From an uncultured Coriobacteriaceae bacterium (GTDB lineage Bacteria > Actinomycetota > Coriobacteriia > Coriobacteriales > Coriobacteriaceae), in the NCBI GenBank assembly GCA_944320725.1, contig CALUIM010000016.1, positions 18,891 to 82,890 on the forward strand: a stretch of 64,000 nucleotides of DNA, given 5' to 3'. A program made the translations under genes and the position numbers. The stretch's first letter is position 1. The number at the start of each line of letters is the position of its first letter. The notes under the pieces were generated by a model. It did no database searches and had not been told where the DNA came from. It worked only from the letters and a program-made list of their open reading frames with translations. Positions 24,635 through 33,642 of the stretch are shown here, in pieces.

Positions 24635-24699
24635 CAGAGCGTTCTCACAGCTTTGCCAGAAGCTCTTACAGATTTGCTAGCAAAGCTCACCAGATTTTC
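24635..24699. repeat. Three imperfect tandem 21-22 base repeats upstream of yraN
   Basis: On the minus strand three adjacent units start GAAAATCTGGTGAG, GCAAATCTGTAAGAG and GCAAAGCTGTGAGAA. They share the core (G)CAAAtCTGtgAGa. They are non-coding and lie between rnhB and yraN. The similarity is moderate and may be a chance expansion. Confidence 0.4.
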
Positions 24700-24759
24700 A
24701 GGCGTTTCTAACAGGGCAGCTCAGAGGCCCCGGGAACGTCGCGCGCCTCCATAGCTTCT

Positions 24760-25548
24760 CTAGAAAAGACGACCCGTCTCTACGAAGTTTCCGCAAAAAC
24801 TCACCCGATGCATGTCTGTTAAACCATGCGCGCGAATCGCTGCGATGTGCTCGGGCGAAGCATATCCCTTGGAGTCGGCAAAGTGATACCCGGGATATTC
24901 GGCATCGAGCTCAACCATGAGCTCATCGCGCGTAACCTTGGCCACGATGGAGGCGGCAGCAATGCAGGCAACTGTCGCATCGCCATGTACGACATCACGC
25001 TCCCGCTCGACCGCGCCCAAGGGGTTGCCGTCCATGAGCACGCAATCGGGCGTAAGACCGGTATCCGCCACCGCGCCAGCAACCGCTTGGCGAAGTGCGC
25101 GCGCCATACCCACGCGATCAATCTCGGCAGCTGGAACATGGCATATACCAATCGCAAGCGCCACATCGGCGATACGCGCCGCAAGGAGCTCGCGTTTTGA
25201 GGGCGTGAGCTTCTTGGAGTCATTCAAGCCCCATATGCGAGGCTCAGCGGGCAGCTGCACGGCGCACACGGTAAGCGGGCCGGCCACAGAGCCCCTGCCC
25301 ACCTCATCCACACCAACCACCACGCCGCTACCGCCAAGTTCGGCCATCGCCTCATACATCTTTGATACGCGGTCGCGTTCAGCGCGCTCCTTGTCGCGGC
25401 GGCGGCGCGCGCGCTCACAAGCCTTCTGCACCTGCACGCGCGGATCATCGTGGAAGAGATCGAGCAGGATGTCGAGCTCATCGATCGAGGCACTCGCAAG
25501 CTCCGCCGCGATCTGCGACGCTGAAGCAGATGACGTTTGATTGGCCAT
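24760..25548 (-). CDS. rnhB: Ribonuclease HII
   Basis: RNase HII removes ribonucleotides from DNA. The 262-residue protein has the catalytic Asp and Glu in GVDEVGRG (residues 81-82), the LMDGN strand and the HGDATVACIAAASIVAK motif with the third acidic residue. An N-terminal helical extension of about 75 residues precedes the core, as in Bacillus-type RNase HII. The ATG at 25548 follows AAGGAGA; an earlier start at 25593 lies within the rplS terminator. It begins the rnhB-yraN-comM-dprA-trmFO-xerC run. Confidence 0.96.
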   Translation of the reverse strand: MANQTSSASASQIAAELASASIDELDILLDLFHDDPRVQVQKACERARRRRDKERAERDRVSKMYEAMAELGGSGVVVGVDEVGRGSVAGPLTVCAVQLPAEPRIWGLNDSKKLTPSKRELLAARIADVALAIGICHVPAAEIDRVGMARALRQAVAGAVADTGLTPDCVLMDGNPLGAVERERDVVHGDATVACIAAASIVAKVTRDELMVELDAEYPGYHFADSKGYASPEHIAAIRAHGLTDMHRVSFCGNFVETGRLF

Positions 25549-25575
25549 GCGTATCTCCTTGGCAACCATGCAATA

Positions 25576-25605
25576 GAAAAGGGGCCGCCCCACATGGGAC
25601 GGCCC
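25576..25605 (-). terminator. Terminator after rplS
   Basis: The arms at 25582-25591 and 25596-25605 pair over ten positions with one mismatch around a four-base loop. TTTTC follows on the minus strand. It sits just upstream of the rnhB ribosome-binding site. Confidence 0.8.
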
Positions 25606-25629
25606 GCAAACAACACCGTGAAATGGCGT

Positions 25630-25971
25630 TTAGCGCTTCTCGGGAATACGAGCAGCCTTGCCGATCTTGTCACGCAGGTAGTAGAGCTTAGCGCGACGCA
25701 CGCGGCCATGACGCACGACCTCGAGCTTGGCGATCTTGGGGCTGTGAAGCGGGAAGGTACGCTCGACGCCCACGCCGAAGGAGATCTTGCGAACGGTGAA
25801 GGTCTCACGGGAGGAGCCGCCGCTCATGCGGATGACGTCGCCCTGGAAGACCTGGATGCGCTCGCGATCACCCTCCTTGATGCGATAGTGCACCTTGACG
25901 TTGTCGCCAACGCGAACCTGCGGGATGTCCTCGCGGATCTGCTGGCGCTCGATTGCGCGGATGTAGTCCAT
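25630..25971 (-). CDS. rplS: 50S ribosomal protein L19
   Basis: L19 is at the subunit interface. The 113 residues begin [20 protein letters not shown] and contain [20 protein letters not shown] and the signature [20 protein letters not shown]. It has its own promoter (26041-26068) and terminator, so it is a separate unit here rather than following trmD as in many bacteria. Confidence 0.98.
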   Translation of the reverse strand: MDYIRAIERQQIREDIPQVRVGDNVKVHYRIKEGDRERIQVFQGDVIRMSGGSSRETFTVRKISFGVGVERTFPLHSPKIAKLEVVRHGRVRRAKLYYLRDKIGKAARIPEKR

Positions 25972-26040
25972 TTCAATTCCTTACTCTAATCCAGAGGTGC
26001 CGCATCCGAAGACCGACACATGGGTTTGACAAACGAAAAC

Positions 26041-26068
26041 AGTATACGCAAAGCCGGCGCGCTTGCAA
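26041..26068 (-). promoter_or_regulatory. Promoter of rplS
   Basis: On the minus strand a -35 TTGCAA (26068-26063) and a -10 TATACT (26046-26041) are spaced by 16 bases, about 70 bases before the rplS start. Confidence 0.7.
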
Positions 26069-26098
26069 GAGAATTCTCGCAAGCAACAAAACAGCCCC

Positions 26099-28195
26099 TT
26101 AGCGCTTCTTGGCAAGCGCCCCCATGTCTGCGACATCGGCAAACACCGCTTCAAAGCGGTTGAGCAGACGGAGACGATTCTCGCGCAGGCGAAGATCCTC
26201 GTCCATAACCATGACGTCGTCGAAGAAGGCATCGATGGGTGCACGCAGCGCCGCAAGCGCCGAGATCACGGCCGGGAAATCACGTGCTGCGAGCGCAGAC
26301 GATGTGGCCTGCTCTGCTGTGCTCGATGCCTCCAGGAGCCTGCGCTCGGCATCGCCCATCAACGTCTCGTCGACATCGACGCCAAGCGACGCATCCGCAA
26401 GATGGCTCGCACGGGCATACGCAACCGCCAGGTTCTCGAAGGTCTCGGGATCCTGCTCGCGCGCTTCGCGCAGCGCGGCAGCAAGGGCGAAGAAGTCTGC
26501 CGGCGCCGATACCGAACCGGCGGAAACGGCACTCACGACATCGGCCGGAATCTTCTGGTCGCGCGCCATCTGCTCCATGCGGCCCTTCAAGAACGCGCAG
26601 ACCGATGCGGAGACCTCGTCTGCATCGAACTCGATGCCCTGCTCGGCATAGAGCCCAAGCGCAGCAGCCACAAGCGGCTCATAGGCGCAACCCAGGCGCT
26701 CGCGCAGGATGTTGATCACACCGATTGCCGAGCGACGCAGCGCGAAGGGGTCCTTCGAGCCGGTGGGAGGCTCGCCGATAGCGAACATGCCGCAGATGGT
26801 ATCGAGCTTATCGGCCACCGCGACGATGCAGCCCGCAATGCCCTCAGGCAGCTCATCGCCGGCAAAGCGCGGGCGATAGTGGTCACGAATGGCGGCGGCT
26901 ACCTCGGGCGTCTCTCCGGCAGCGGTAGCATAGTAACCGCCCATGACACCCTGCTGGCTCGTGAACTCCACGACCGCGGAGCTCACGAGGTCGGCCTTGG
27001 CAAAATGAGCTGCGCGCTGCGCATCGGATGCGGCATGGGCACCCACGTGCGCCTCAGAGGCGATGGCGAGCGCCAAATCCTCGATCCGCTCGGACTTCTG
27101 CAGGACGCTGCCCAGCTTCTCTTGGAATGCAACATCGGCAAGACGCGAGCGGAACTCCTCGAGCGGGACCTTGAGATCCTCGTCGTAGAAGAACTTGGCA
27201 TCGTAGAGTCGTGCACGCACCACGCGCTCGTTGCCATCGATGATGGTCTCGGCGCATGCGGGACGACCGTTACCCACCACGACAAACTCGCGCGTCAGGG
27301 CACCCGAAGCGTCGTAGATGGGGAAATAACGCTGGTTGGAGAGCATCGATTCGCAGATGATCTCATGCGGGACTTGGAGGAACTCCTCGTCAAAGGTGCC
27401 GGTGAGCACGCTCGGCCACTCGCACAGGTTGACCACCTCATCGAGCACCTTCTTCGGTGTATCCACATGAGCTCCGCCACGCTCGGCCTCGATGCGCTCA
27501 ATGCCCTCGGCGATCACGGCACGGCGGCGCTCCTCGGAGAGCACGCCCGCGGCCTCGAGCACCTGCTCGTAGACGGCTGGTTCGGCAACTTCGTGCTCCC
27601 CCGGCGCCAGCACGCGATGCCCGCGCGTGGTATTGCCCGAGGTGACATCGGCGTAACGCACCGGGATGACCTCGGAGCCCAGCAGTGCACAAATCCAACG
27701 AACGGGACGCACGAACGTCTCGTGCGTGGAACCCCAGCGCTGGCTGCGATAGTTGGGCCACTGCAGGTTCGCGATGATCTGCTCACAGAGCTTCGAAAGC
27801 ATCGGCAGCGCGGGAGCAGAAGGGATGTTCTTCTCGGCAAACACATACTCTCGCCCGTCGGTATCCACACGACGAACAAGCTCAGAGGCAGAGAGGCCGA
27901 ACTTGCGGGCGAAGCCCTCGGCCGCCTTTGTGGGCGCACCCTCGGTATCGAAGGCAATCTGCGCCGCCGGTCCACGCTTTACCTCATGGACCTCGTCGGT
28001 GGCGCAGGCAACATCGCGCACCAGCGCGGCAAGACGACGCGGGCTTGAGATGACGCGCGCCTCGCCATGAGCGAGACCGGCCTCATCGAGACCCTTTTCC
28101 ACCATCGGCGCAAGCTGTGCCACAGCATTCATCAACGGTGCCGAGGGCATCTCCTCGGTTCCGATCTCAAACAGGAAGTCACGAGTCTCAGCCAT
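26099..28195 (-). CDS. glyS: Glycyl-tRNA synthetase, beta subunit
   Basis: This is the large subunit of the tetrameric bacterial GlyRS; it contributes tRNA recognition. The 698-residue protein begins MAETRDFLFEIGTEEMPSAP, the beta-subunit signature, and ends in a DALR-like anticodon-binding domain (DAFFDDVMVMDEDLRLRENR). An HD-type domain lies in the middle. The ATG at 28195 is one base after the glyQ stop; the frame upstream is a shadow of glyQ. Confidence 0.97.
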   Translation of the reverse strand: MAETRDFLFEIGTEEMPSAPLMNAVAQLAPMVEKGLDEAGLAHGEARVISSPRRLAALVRDVACATDEVHEVKRGPAAQIAFDTEGAPTKAAEGFARKFGLSASELVRRVDTDGREYVFAEKNIPSAPALPMLSKLCEQIIANLQWPNYRSQRWGSTHETFVRPVRWICALLGSEVIPVRYADVTSGNTTRGHRVLAPGEHEVAEPAVYEQVLEAAGVLSEERRRAVIAEGIERIEAERGGAHVDTPKKVLDEVVNLCEWPSVLTGTFDEEFLQVPHEIICESMLSNQRYFPIYDASGALTREFVVVGNGRPACAETIIDGNERVVRARLYDAKFFYDEDLKVPLEEFRSRLADVAFQEKLGSVLQKSERIEDLALAIASEAHVGAHAASDAQRAAHFAKADLVSSAVVEFTSQQGVMGGYYATAAGETPEVAAAIRDHYRPRFAGDELPEGIAGCIVAVADKLDTICGMFAIGEPPTGSKDPFALRRSAIGVINILRERLGCAYEPLVAAALGLYAEQGIEFDADEVSASVCAFLKGRMEQMARDQKIPADVVSAVSAGSVSAPADFFALAAALREAREQDPETFENLAVAYARASHLADASLGVDVDETLMGDAERRLLEASSTAEQATSSALAARDFPAVISALAALRAPIDAFFDDVMVMDEDLRLRENRLRLLNRFEAVFADVADMGALAKKR

Positions 28196-28196
28196 C

Positions 28197-29108
28197 CTAG
28201 GCCACCTCCCCTTCCGAAGTCTCGGCGCAGGTCTTGCCCGCCACCTCGGCGAGATACGCCTCACAGCACGCCTTGGCAACGGTGCGCACGCGCAGAATGT
28301 AGTTCGCACGCTCAACGGCCGAAAGCGCACCACGTGCATCAAGGATGTTGAACGCATGGCTGCACTTCATCACGCAGTCATACGCCGGAAGCGGCAGCTT
28401 CGCATCCAAACACGCATGGCACTCGCGCTCGTAGTCATCGAACTTGGCGCGCATCATGGCAACATCGGCCACCTCGAAGTTGTAGGCCGAGAACTCGCGC
28501 TCGTTCTCGAGGAAGACATCCCCGTAGGTCATAGGCGTGCCATCGGGCAGATAGCTCCACACCAGATCGTAGACGGAGTCAACGCCCTGCACGTACATGG
28601 CGAGACGCTCGAGGCCATAGGTAATCTCGACGGGCACAGGGTCGACCTCGATGCCACCGACCTGCTGGAAGTAGGTGAACTGCGTAACCTCCATGCCGTT
28701 GAGCCACACTTCCCAGCCCAGGCCCCAGGCGCCCAGCGTGGGGCTCTCCCAGTCGTCTTCCACAAAGCGAATATCGTGATCCGCCGGATCGATACCAATG
28801 GCCTTGAGCGAATCGAGGTAGAGCTCCTGCGAGTTCACCGGGCTCGGCTTGATGAGCACCTGGAACTGATAGTAGTGCTGCATGCGGTTGGGGTTCTCGC
28901 CGTAGCGGCCATCGGCCGGACGGCGGCACGGCTGCGCATAGCACGTACGCCACGAGCTGGGACCCAGCGAGCGAAGCGTGGTTGCCGTATGGAAGGTGCC
29001 AGCACCCACCTCGGAGTCATAGGGCTGCATGATCACGCACCCCTGTGCACCCCAGTATTGCTGCAACCTCAAGATGATGTCTTGGAAGGTTAGCGTTGAA
29101 GCATCCAT
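28197..29108 (-). CDS. glyQ: Glycyl-tRNA synthetase, alpha subunit
   Basis: The catalytic class II subunit has 303 residues and begins with [20 protein letters not shown]. It contains [38 protein letters not shown] and [20 protein letters not shown], all GlyQ signatures. The 44-base gap to lepB holds no T-box, so glycine-dependent control of this kind is not seen here. Confidence 0.98.
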   Translation of the reverse strand: MDASTLTFQDIILRLQQYWGAQGCVIMQPYDSEVGAGTFHTATTLRSLGPSSWRTCYAQPCRRPADGRYGENPNRMQHYYQFQVLIKPSPVNSQELYLDSLKAIGIDPADHDIRFVEDDWESPTLGAWGLGWEVWLNGMEVTQFTYFQQVGGIEVDPVPVEITYGLERLAMYVQGVDSVYDLVWSYLPDGTPMTYGDVFLENEREFSAYNFEVADVAMMRAKFDDYERECHACLDAKLPLPAYDCVMKCSHAFNILDARGALSAVERANYILRVRTVAKACCEAYLAEVAGKTCAETSEGEVA

Positions 29109-29152
29109 GCTCGATACGTCTCCTCTTCTCGGGTAACAAAACGAATGAACAG

Positions 29153-29713
29153 CTACATAGGCCCAATGCGCGTGAGCGGCCAGTACCGGAACACCACGAC
29201 GGCGATGAGATCCTCGCGCGAGACGGGGCCGAAATAACGGGAATCGGCCGAGTTCTCACGATTGTCGCCCATCACCCACACGCAGCCCTCGGGCACGGTA
29301 TAGGGATACGAAAGCGAAACACCGTCGGCCTGAACAGCAAGCGGGTAGCTCTCCCCTTGCGCATAGTCCTCGTCGAGCGCGACACCGTCGACGAGCACCT
29401 GCCCGCCCTCAAACGACACGGTTTGCCCAGCGGTGGCGATAACGCGCTTCACGAGGATATCGTGATCGGAGGTGGCATCGGGGTTGTGGAAAACCACGAT
29501 GTCGCCGGCAGCAACGTCCTGCCCTAGCTTGAGCGAGATCTTCTCGCCCATCACCTGATCACCAATCTCGATGGTCGATTCCATCGAACCGGTGGGAACC
29601 ACATAGGGCTCCATGATGAAGGTGCGCACACCCACCATCACCACGCAGGCGATAGCGAACACGACAATCCATTCCAGGATGCCGCGGATGAACGAATGTT
29701 GCTGTGGTACCAC
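29153..29713 (-). CDS. lepB: Signal peptidase I
   Basis: This membrane serine protease removes signal peptides. The 186-residue protein has one N-terminal transmembrane segment ([18 protein letters not shown]), the catalytic Ser in [13 protein letters not shown], the catalytic Lys in [12 protein letters not shown] and box [17 protein letters not shown]. The start is GTG at 29713 (MVPQQHSF) after AGGAG; a longer frame to 29782 overlaps trmD and lacks support. It follows trmD by eight bases. Confidence 0.95.
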   Translation of the reverse strand: MVPQQHSFIRGILEWIVVFAIACVVMVGVRTFIMEPYVVPTGSMESTIEIGDQVMGEKISLKLGQDVAAGDIVVFHNPDATSDHDILVKRVIATAGQTVSFEGGQVLVDGVALDEDYAQGESYPLAVQADGVSLSYPYTVPEGCVWVMGDNRENSADSRYFGPVSREDLIAVVVFRYWPLTRIGPM

Positions 29714-29721
29714 GGTCGCTC

Positions 29722-30486
29722 CTATTCCTCTGGCGTGTGGGAACCATGATAGCGCTCGATGAGGACCGCTGCCTCGAGGCACTCCTCCGCCGTAAGATCG
29801 GCAGCATCGATGAGGTCGGGGCGCCAGCGACAGGTTCGCTCGAGCGCATCATGCCGACGCCACTGCGCAATGCGCGCATGATCACCCGAAAGCAGCACCT
29901 CTGGCACATCCTGTCCACGAAACGTGGCGGGTCGCGTGTACTGCGCGTACTCGAGCAGGCCGCCGCGCTCGCCCGTGGCAAACGATTCGTCTTTACTGCT
30001 CTGCTCGTCGCCAAGCGCACCGGGAAGCAGGCGCACAATGGCATCGGTGACTACCATGGCGGCAAGCTCGCCGCCCGTGAGCACATAATCGCCAATGGAG
30101 AGGCATTCGTCGGCATACGCATACGCGCGCTCGTCCATGCCCTCGTAGCGCCCGCAGACAAACAGAATGCGCTCCTGGGACGCGAGTCGTTCGGCGACAT
30201 GCTGGTCGAATCGCGCCCCACAGGGCGTGAAAAACACAACATGACAGGAAGGCGTGCGCGGGATGATGTCGTCGAGCGCCTCGGCGATGGGCTCGACCTT
30301 CATAAGCATGCCCTGACCGCCACCATAGGGCGCATCATCAACGGTGCGATGCCGGTCGTGCGTCCAATCGCGCAGATCGTGCGCCTCGAACTCGAAGATA
30401 CCGCGCTCGCGTGCGCGGCCAAGAATCGAGGTCGACATCACATCATCGAACATGCCGGGAAACACGGTGAGCGCTTCGATCTTCAT
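29722..30486 (-). CDS. trmD: tRNA (guanine-37-N1) methyltransferase
   Basis: TrmD methylates G37 next to the anticodon using SAM, preventing frameshifts. The 254-residue SPOUT enzyme begins MKIEALTVFPGMFDDVMSTS and has DDAPYGGGQGMLMKVEP, FVCGRYEGMDERA and DYVLTGGELAAMVVTDAIVR, the knot and SAM site. It overlaps rimM by four bases (ATGA). The rpsP-khpA-rimM-trmD order is classic, but rplS has moved elsewhere. Confidence 0.98.
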   Translation of the reverse strand: MKIEALTVFPGMFDDVMSTSILGRARERGIFEFEAHDLRDWTHDRHRTVDDAPYGGGQGMLMKVEPIAEALDDIIPRTPSCHVVFFTPCGARFDQHVAERLASQERILFVCGRYEGMDERAYAYADECLSIGDYVLTGGELAAMVVTDAIVRLLPGALGDEQSSKDESFATGERGGLLEYAQYTRPATFRGQDVPEVLLSGDHARIAQWRRHDALERTCRWRPDLIDAADLTAEECLEAAVLIERYHGSHTPEE

Positions 30487-31004
30487 GCGTAATCACCGCC
30501 TGTAGATGCACGAGACATATCGACAAGGCCGTCGGGAAGGTCGACGGGAATGGCCCCCTCTTGCGGGATGGAGGCGACGACCTGCTCGACGACCGGCACG
30601 AGCACCTCACCAAAGGAGCCGCCCTGAACCACCCAAACATCGTTGGCAGGCGTTTCCATAACCTCGACGATCTGCCCGATGACGCCAGCGCGGGCATCGA
30701 TCACCTCGCGCCCGATGAGATGATCAAACGGGGCGTCGAGCGGTCCCAGTTCGATATCGCTTGTGCTGGCAAGCACGTAGCAGCCTACGATGTCTTCAGC
30801 CGAACTGATATCATCGATGCCAGAAAAGCCCACGCAGCCACCCTCGCCGACGGTGCGCACACGGCAGAAGCGGTCACGCGAAAGCGAAGGCGGCGTGAGC
30901 GCCGCGCGCATGCCCTGCGTGAGCAGAAAAGGGAGGCCGCGCACTGGTTGCACGACGACCTCCCCGTGTCGACCTCGCGTCTTAACAACGCGAGCTATGT
31001 TCAT
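30483..31004 (-). CDS. rimM: 16S rRNA processing protein RimM
   Basis: RimM assists maturation of the 30S head, binding S19. The 173-residue protein has an N-terminal barrel (IARVVKTRGRHGEVVVQPVR) and a C-terminal PRC-barrel (DHLIGREVIDARAGVIGQIV, then PANDVWVV). The ATG at 31004 (MNIARVV) is chosen because the family starts here; the frame to 31181 overlaps khpA. Confidence 0.93.
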   Translation of the reverse strand: MNIARVVKTRGRHGEVVVQPVRGLPFLLTQGMRAALTPPSLSRDRFCRVRTVGEGGCVGFSGIDDISSAEDIVGCYVLASTSDIELGPLDAPFDHLIGREVIDARAGVIGQIVEVMETPANDVWVVQGGSFGEVLVPVVEQVVASIPQEGAIPVDLPDGLVDMSRASTGGDYA

Positions 31005-31023
31005 ATAGCCAGACGACAAAGCC

Positions 31024-31305
31024 CTATCCCAACACCTCGACAGCGACAGACGTGCCCAGGCGAGCGGCAAGAGCGCGCGCGAGTGTACGAATGGCCTTGA
31101 TGGTGCGGCCATGACGGCCGATGACCTTGGCGACATCGTCCTCAGCAACCGTGATCTCGATCGTCGAGGAATCGGCACCATCGATCACCTCGAGGCTCAC
31201 CGCATCGACATCGTCGACAATGTTCACCACGAGATACTCGACGAGGTCGGCGATGCGGTCTGAAAGCAGCGCCTCACCCTCATATACCGTCTCTTCAGCG
31301 GTCAC
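31024..31305 (-). CDS. khpA: KH-domain RNA-binding protein KhpA
   Basis: The small 93-residue RNA-binding protein consists mainly of a type II KH domain with the GxxG loop in VIGRHGRTIKAIRTLA. In Gram-positives KhpA pairs with KhpB and affects small RNAs and cell elongation. The start is GTG at 31305 (MTAEETVYEG), with GAGGAG provided by the last codons of rpsP four bases away. It lies between rpsP and rimM as usual. Confidence 0.94.
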   Translation of the reverse strand: MTAEETVYEGEALLSDRIADLVEYLVVNIVDDVDAVSLEVIDGADSSTIEITVAEDDVAKVIGRHGRTIKAIRTLARALAARLGTSVAVEVLG

Positions 31306-31309
31306 GAGC

Positions 31310-31651
31310 CTACTCCTCGGCGCCCTCGGCCTCGGCGGCAGCGGCCTTAGCGGCCTCAGCCTCGCGAGCGAGCTGCTTCTTGGACTTCTTGACCTCAGTC
31401 TGGGTCTTGGGGCCCTCCTCAGCAGCCTTGATAAGGGCGGCAACAGCGTCGCTCACCTGAGCGCCATGGCTGCGCCACTCAGCGATCTTCTCAAGGTCGA
31501 GATCGATGGTCTTCGGGTTGGTAAGCGGGTTGTAGCGACCAACCTCCTCGATGGGACGACCCTCGCGACGCTTACGGGAATCGGTAACGACAACGCGATA
31601 ATACGGACGCTTCTTAGAGCCGTGACGGGAAAGGCGGATCTTGACTGCCAA
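31310..31651 (-). CDS. rpsP: 30S ribosomal protein S16
   Basis: S16 aids 30S assembly. The 113 residues start [20 protein letters not shown]. The usual S16 body ends near residue 85, followed by a lysine stretch and an Ala/Glu-rich tail ([17 protein letters not shown]). The start is TTG at 31651 after GGAGG; an ATG at 31666 is in frame but adds five residues that the family lacks. It leads the rpsP-khpA-rimM-trmD-lepB operon. Confidence 0.96.
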   Translation of the reverse strand: MAVKIRLSRHGSKKRPYYRVVVTDSRKRREGRPIEEVGRYNPLTNPKTIDLDLEKIAEWRSHGAQVSDAVAALIKAAEEGPKTQTEVKKSKKQLAREAEAAKAAAAEAEGAEE

Positions 31652-31815
31652 TGAAAACTCCTCCAACCAAGCAGCATGATGCTGCGACTACAGACAAACA
31701 GGTTTGTATGATACGCCAACGGTGGGGCAAATGAAGTGCCAACGCGCAACTTCCTCGGTGGTACCGCAGGCAAAACCATAGTTTACGCACTATTTTTGAT
31801 TTTGCAAGCATGTTG

Positions 31816-31821
31816 TATACT
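31816..31821 (+). promoter_or_regulatory. -10 element of dinB, placing transcription start on the ATG
   Basis: TATACT ends six bases before the dinB ATG at 31828, so a start seven bases downstream would make a leaderless mRNA. No good -35 is visible; TTGATT (31796-31801) is too close. No Shine-Dalgarno sequence precedes the ATG. Confidence 0.5.
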
Positions 31822-31827
31822 CATGCT

Positions 31828-33099
31828 ATGGAAAACCACGAACACATATTCGATGATTCGCTTGCCAATCTCGTGGGCAGCTGGAGCGGTCCTGCCATAG
31901 GGCTCATGGACCTTGACGCGTTTTTTGCGAGTGTCGAGCAACTCGATCATCCCGAGTGGCGCGGCAAGCCCGTGATTGTGGGCGGATCGCCCCAAGAGCG
32001 TGGCGTGGTTTCCACTGCCTCGTATGAAGCGCGGCCCTTCGGCGTGCGCTCGGCCATGCCCTCAGCGCAAGCACAACGCCTATGCCCGCAGGCCATCTGG
32101 ACCCACGGCCATTTTGACCGGTACCGTGAGGTCAGCTCGCAGGTCATGGCGATTCTTGCTTCCGAGACCCCGTTTGTCGATCAGGTCTCCATCGATGAGG
32201 CGTTCTTCGACATCACACCCGGACGCTTTGCCAACGAAAGCCCCATCGCCATTGCTGCACGTATCCAGCGCCGCGTGCGCGAGCTGGGAGTTACGTGCTC
32301 GATTGGTCTGGGGTGCAACAAAACGGTCGCTAAAATTGCAAGCGAACGCGATAAGCCGCGCGGCCTTACCGTGGTTCCACCGGGTACCGAGCGCGCGTTT
32401 TTGGCCCCGCTCCCCGTCCGCACGATGAGCGGCATTGGCTCTGCTGCCGAGGCGGCCCTTGCCCGGGCGCATATCCGCACCATCGGTCAGCTCGCTCAAG
32501 CAGACCATGCCATACTCACCAAGGTATTTGGCGTCAACGCCGAGATGATGCGCGATCGCGCGCTCGGACGCGAACGAAGCGAGGTCACGTCCATCGATGC
32601 GGTCGACGACGTGAAATCGGTAAGCAATGAGCGCACCTTCGCGCACGATCTCACCGATCGCGCCGATGTCGACGCCGCGCTTGCCCTGCTCGGCGAATCG
32701 GTGGGGCGGCGCCTGCGAAAACGAGGGCTCGCCGGGCGTACGGTGACGGTAAAACTCAAGTTCTCCTATGGATCGGGTCGCACCATCCAGCGCAAGCTCC
32801 CCCATCCCACGGATGATGAGAACCTGTTTGTTCCCGCCGCGCGCGAACTCATCGACTCGATATGGTTTGATGGGATGCACATCAGGCTCCTCGGCATTGG
32901 CATGAGCGATTTTGCCGATGAAGCCGCCGTGCAAACCGACCTGTTCTGCGAGGTAGACGAGCGCGGTGCCGCGCACAGCGACAAACGCGACCTCTCGGTT
33001 GCCGTCGATAAGGTGCGAGAAAAGTTTGGCGCGGGTGCCGTGGGATTCGGCAGAGCGGCGCGATTCGACCGCGATGTTGTGCGCCAGGATAAAGCATAG
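31828..33099 (+). CDS. dinB: DNA polymerase IV (Y family)
   Basis: This translesion polymerase has 423 residues. Catalytic acids are in GLMDLDAFFASVEQ and QVSIDEAFFDI; GCNKTVAKIASERDKPRGL and a helix-hairpin-helix (PVRTMSGIGSAAEAALARAH) follow, then the little-finger domain. It lacks a clear C-terminal beta-clamp motif of the QxxLxLF type; AVQTDLF (near residue 370) is a candidate. The ATG at 31828 (MENHEHIF) fits the -10 element; another start at 31810 is in frame. It is the only rightward gene between 7 kb and 55 kb. Confidence 0.95.
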   Translation: MENHEHIFDDSLANLVGSWSGPAIGLMDLDAFFASVEQLDHPEWRGKPVIVGGSPQERGVVSTASYEARPFGVRSAMPSAQAQRLCPQAIWTHGHFDRYREVSSQVMAILASETPFVDQVSIDEAFFDITPGRFANESPIAIAARIQRRVRELGVTCSIGLGCNKTVAKIASERDKPRGLTVVPPGTERAFLAPLPVRTMSGIGSAAEAALARAHIRTIGQLAQADHAILTKVFGVNAEMMRDRALGRERSEVTSIDAVDDVKSVSNERTFAHDLTDRADVDAALALLGESVGRRLRKRGLAGRTVTVKLKFSYGSGRTIQRKLPHPTDDENLFVPAARELIDSIWFDGMHIRLLGIGMSDFADEAAVQTDLFCEVDERGAAHSDKRDLSVAVDKVREKFGAGAVGFGRAARFDRDVVRQDKA

Positions 33100-33124
33100 G
33101 GCCCGGGGGCGAACCCCGGACCCT
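33098..33124. terminator. GC-rich hairpin between dinB and rsfS
   Basis: A stem of ten pairs with one mismatch (AGGGCCCGGGG against CCCCGGACCCT) begins in the dinB stop codon. There is no T-run on either side. It may serve both converging genes, or be chance in GC-rich DNA. Confidence 0.45.
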
Positions 33125-33153
33125 CACATGCCACCTACGGTATAGATCTGCGG

Positions 33154-33642
33154 TTAGTCGAGCCCACAATCGAGTACCGGAGCATCGCCCCAGAGCTTCT
33201 CGATGCGATAGTACTCGCGTGCCTCGGGCGCGAAAACGTGCACGATCACCGAGCCATAATCCATGAGAATCCATGAACGCTCATCGCGACCCTCGATAGA
33301 GAACGGGTGCTCGCCATAGGCCTTCGCCACCTTCTCCTCCACCTCGTCGACCACGGCATCGGCCAGGCGACCATTCGAGCCGGTGGCGATCACAAAGTAA
33401 TCGCACACATCGGAGAGCTCAGTGAGGTCGAGCACCACGACATCATCGGCCTTCTTATCAGAACAGGCACGTGCGGCCTCGACGGCGATCTCACGCGCAG
33501 AGACACCAGACGCCGAAAGCGATGCGGCGGTGCGCTCGGACGTGTTCGCGTAGGTCGCGTTGCGGGCATCTTCGAGATCCTGCATATCCTCGAGACCCTC
33601 ACTTTGGACGTCGGCGGACGTAGTTAACATGTCTTCCTGCAT
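33154..33642 (-). CDS. rsfS: Ribosome silencing factor RsfS
   Basis: RsfS binds L14 on the 50S subunit and blocks subunit joining in starvation. The 162-residue protein has the fold signature DVVVLDLTELSDVCDYFVIA, then TGSNGRLADAVVDEVEEKV and SWILMDYGSVIVHVFAPEAR. An N-terminal extension of about 45 residues precedes it. The ATG overlaps the yqeK stop by one base. It belongs to the obgE-nadD-yqeK-rsfS run. Confidence 0.95.
   Translation of the reverse strand: MQEDMLTTSADVQSEGLEDMQDLEDARNATYANTSERTAASLSASGVSAREIAVEAARACSDKKADDVVVLDLTELSDVCDYFVIATGSNGRLADAVVDEVEEKVAKAYGEHPFSIEGRDERSWILMDYGSVIVHVFAPEAREYYRIEKLWGDAPVLDCGLD

Noticed and set aside
24635..24699. CRISPR-like array
   Set aside because: Only three imperfect tandem units with no spacers; no cas genes in the window.
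26063..26092. Hairpin GCTTGC...GCAAGC after glyS as a terminator
   Set aside because: No T-run and it overlaps the rplS -35; more simply explained by the promoter sequence.
26063..28048. Open frame of 661 codons opposite glyS
   Set aside because: Antisense shadow of glyS with no recognisable motif.
29109..29152. T-box upstream of glyQ
   Set aside because: The gap is 44 bases, too short for a T-box leader and without its conserved parts.
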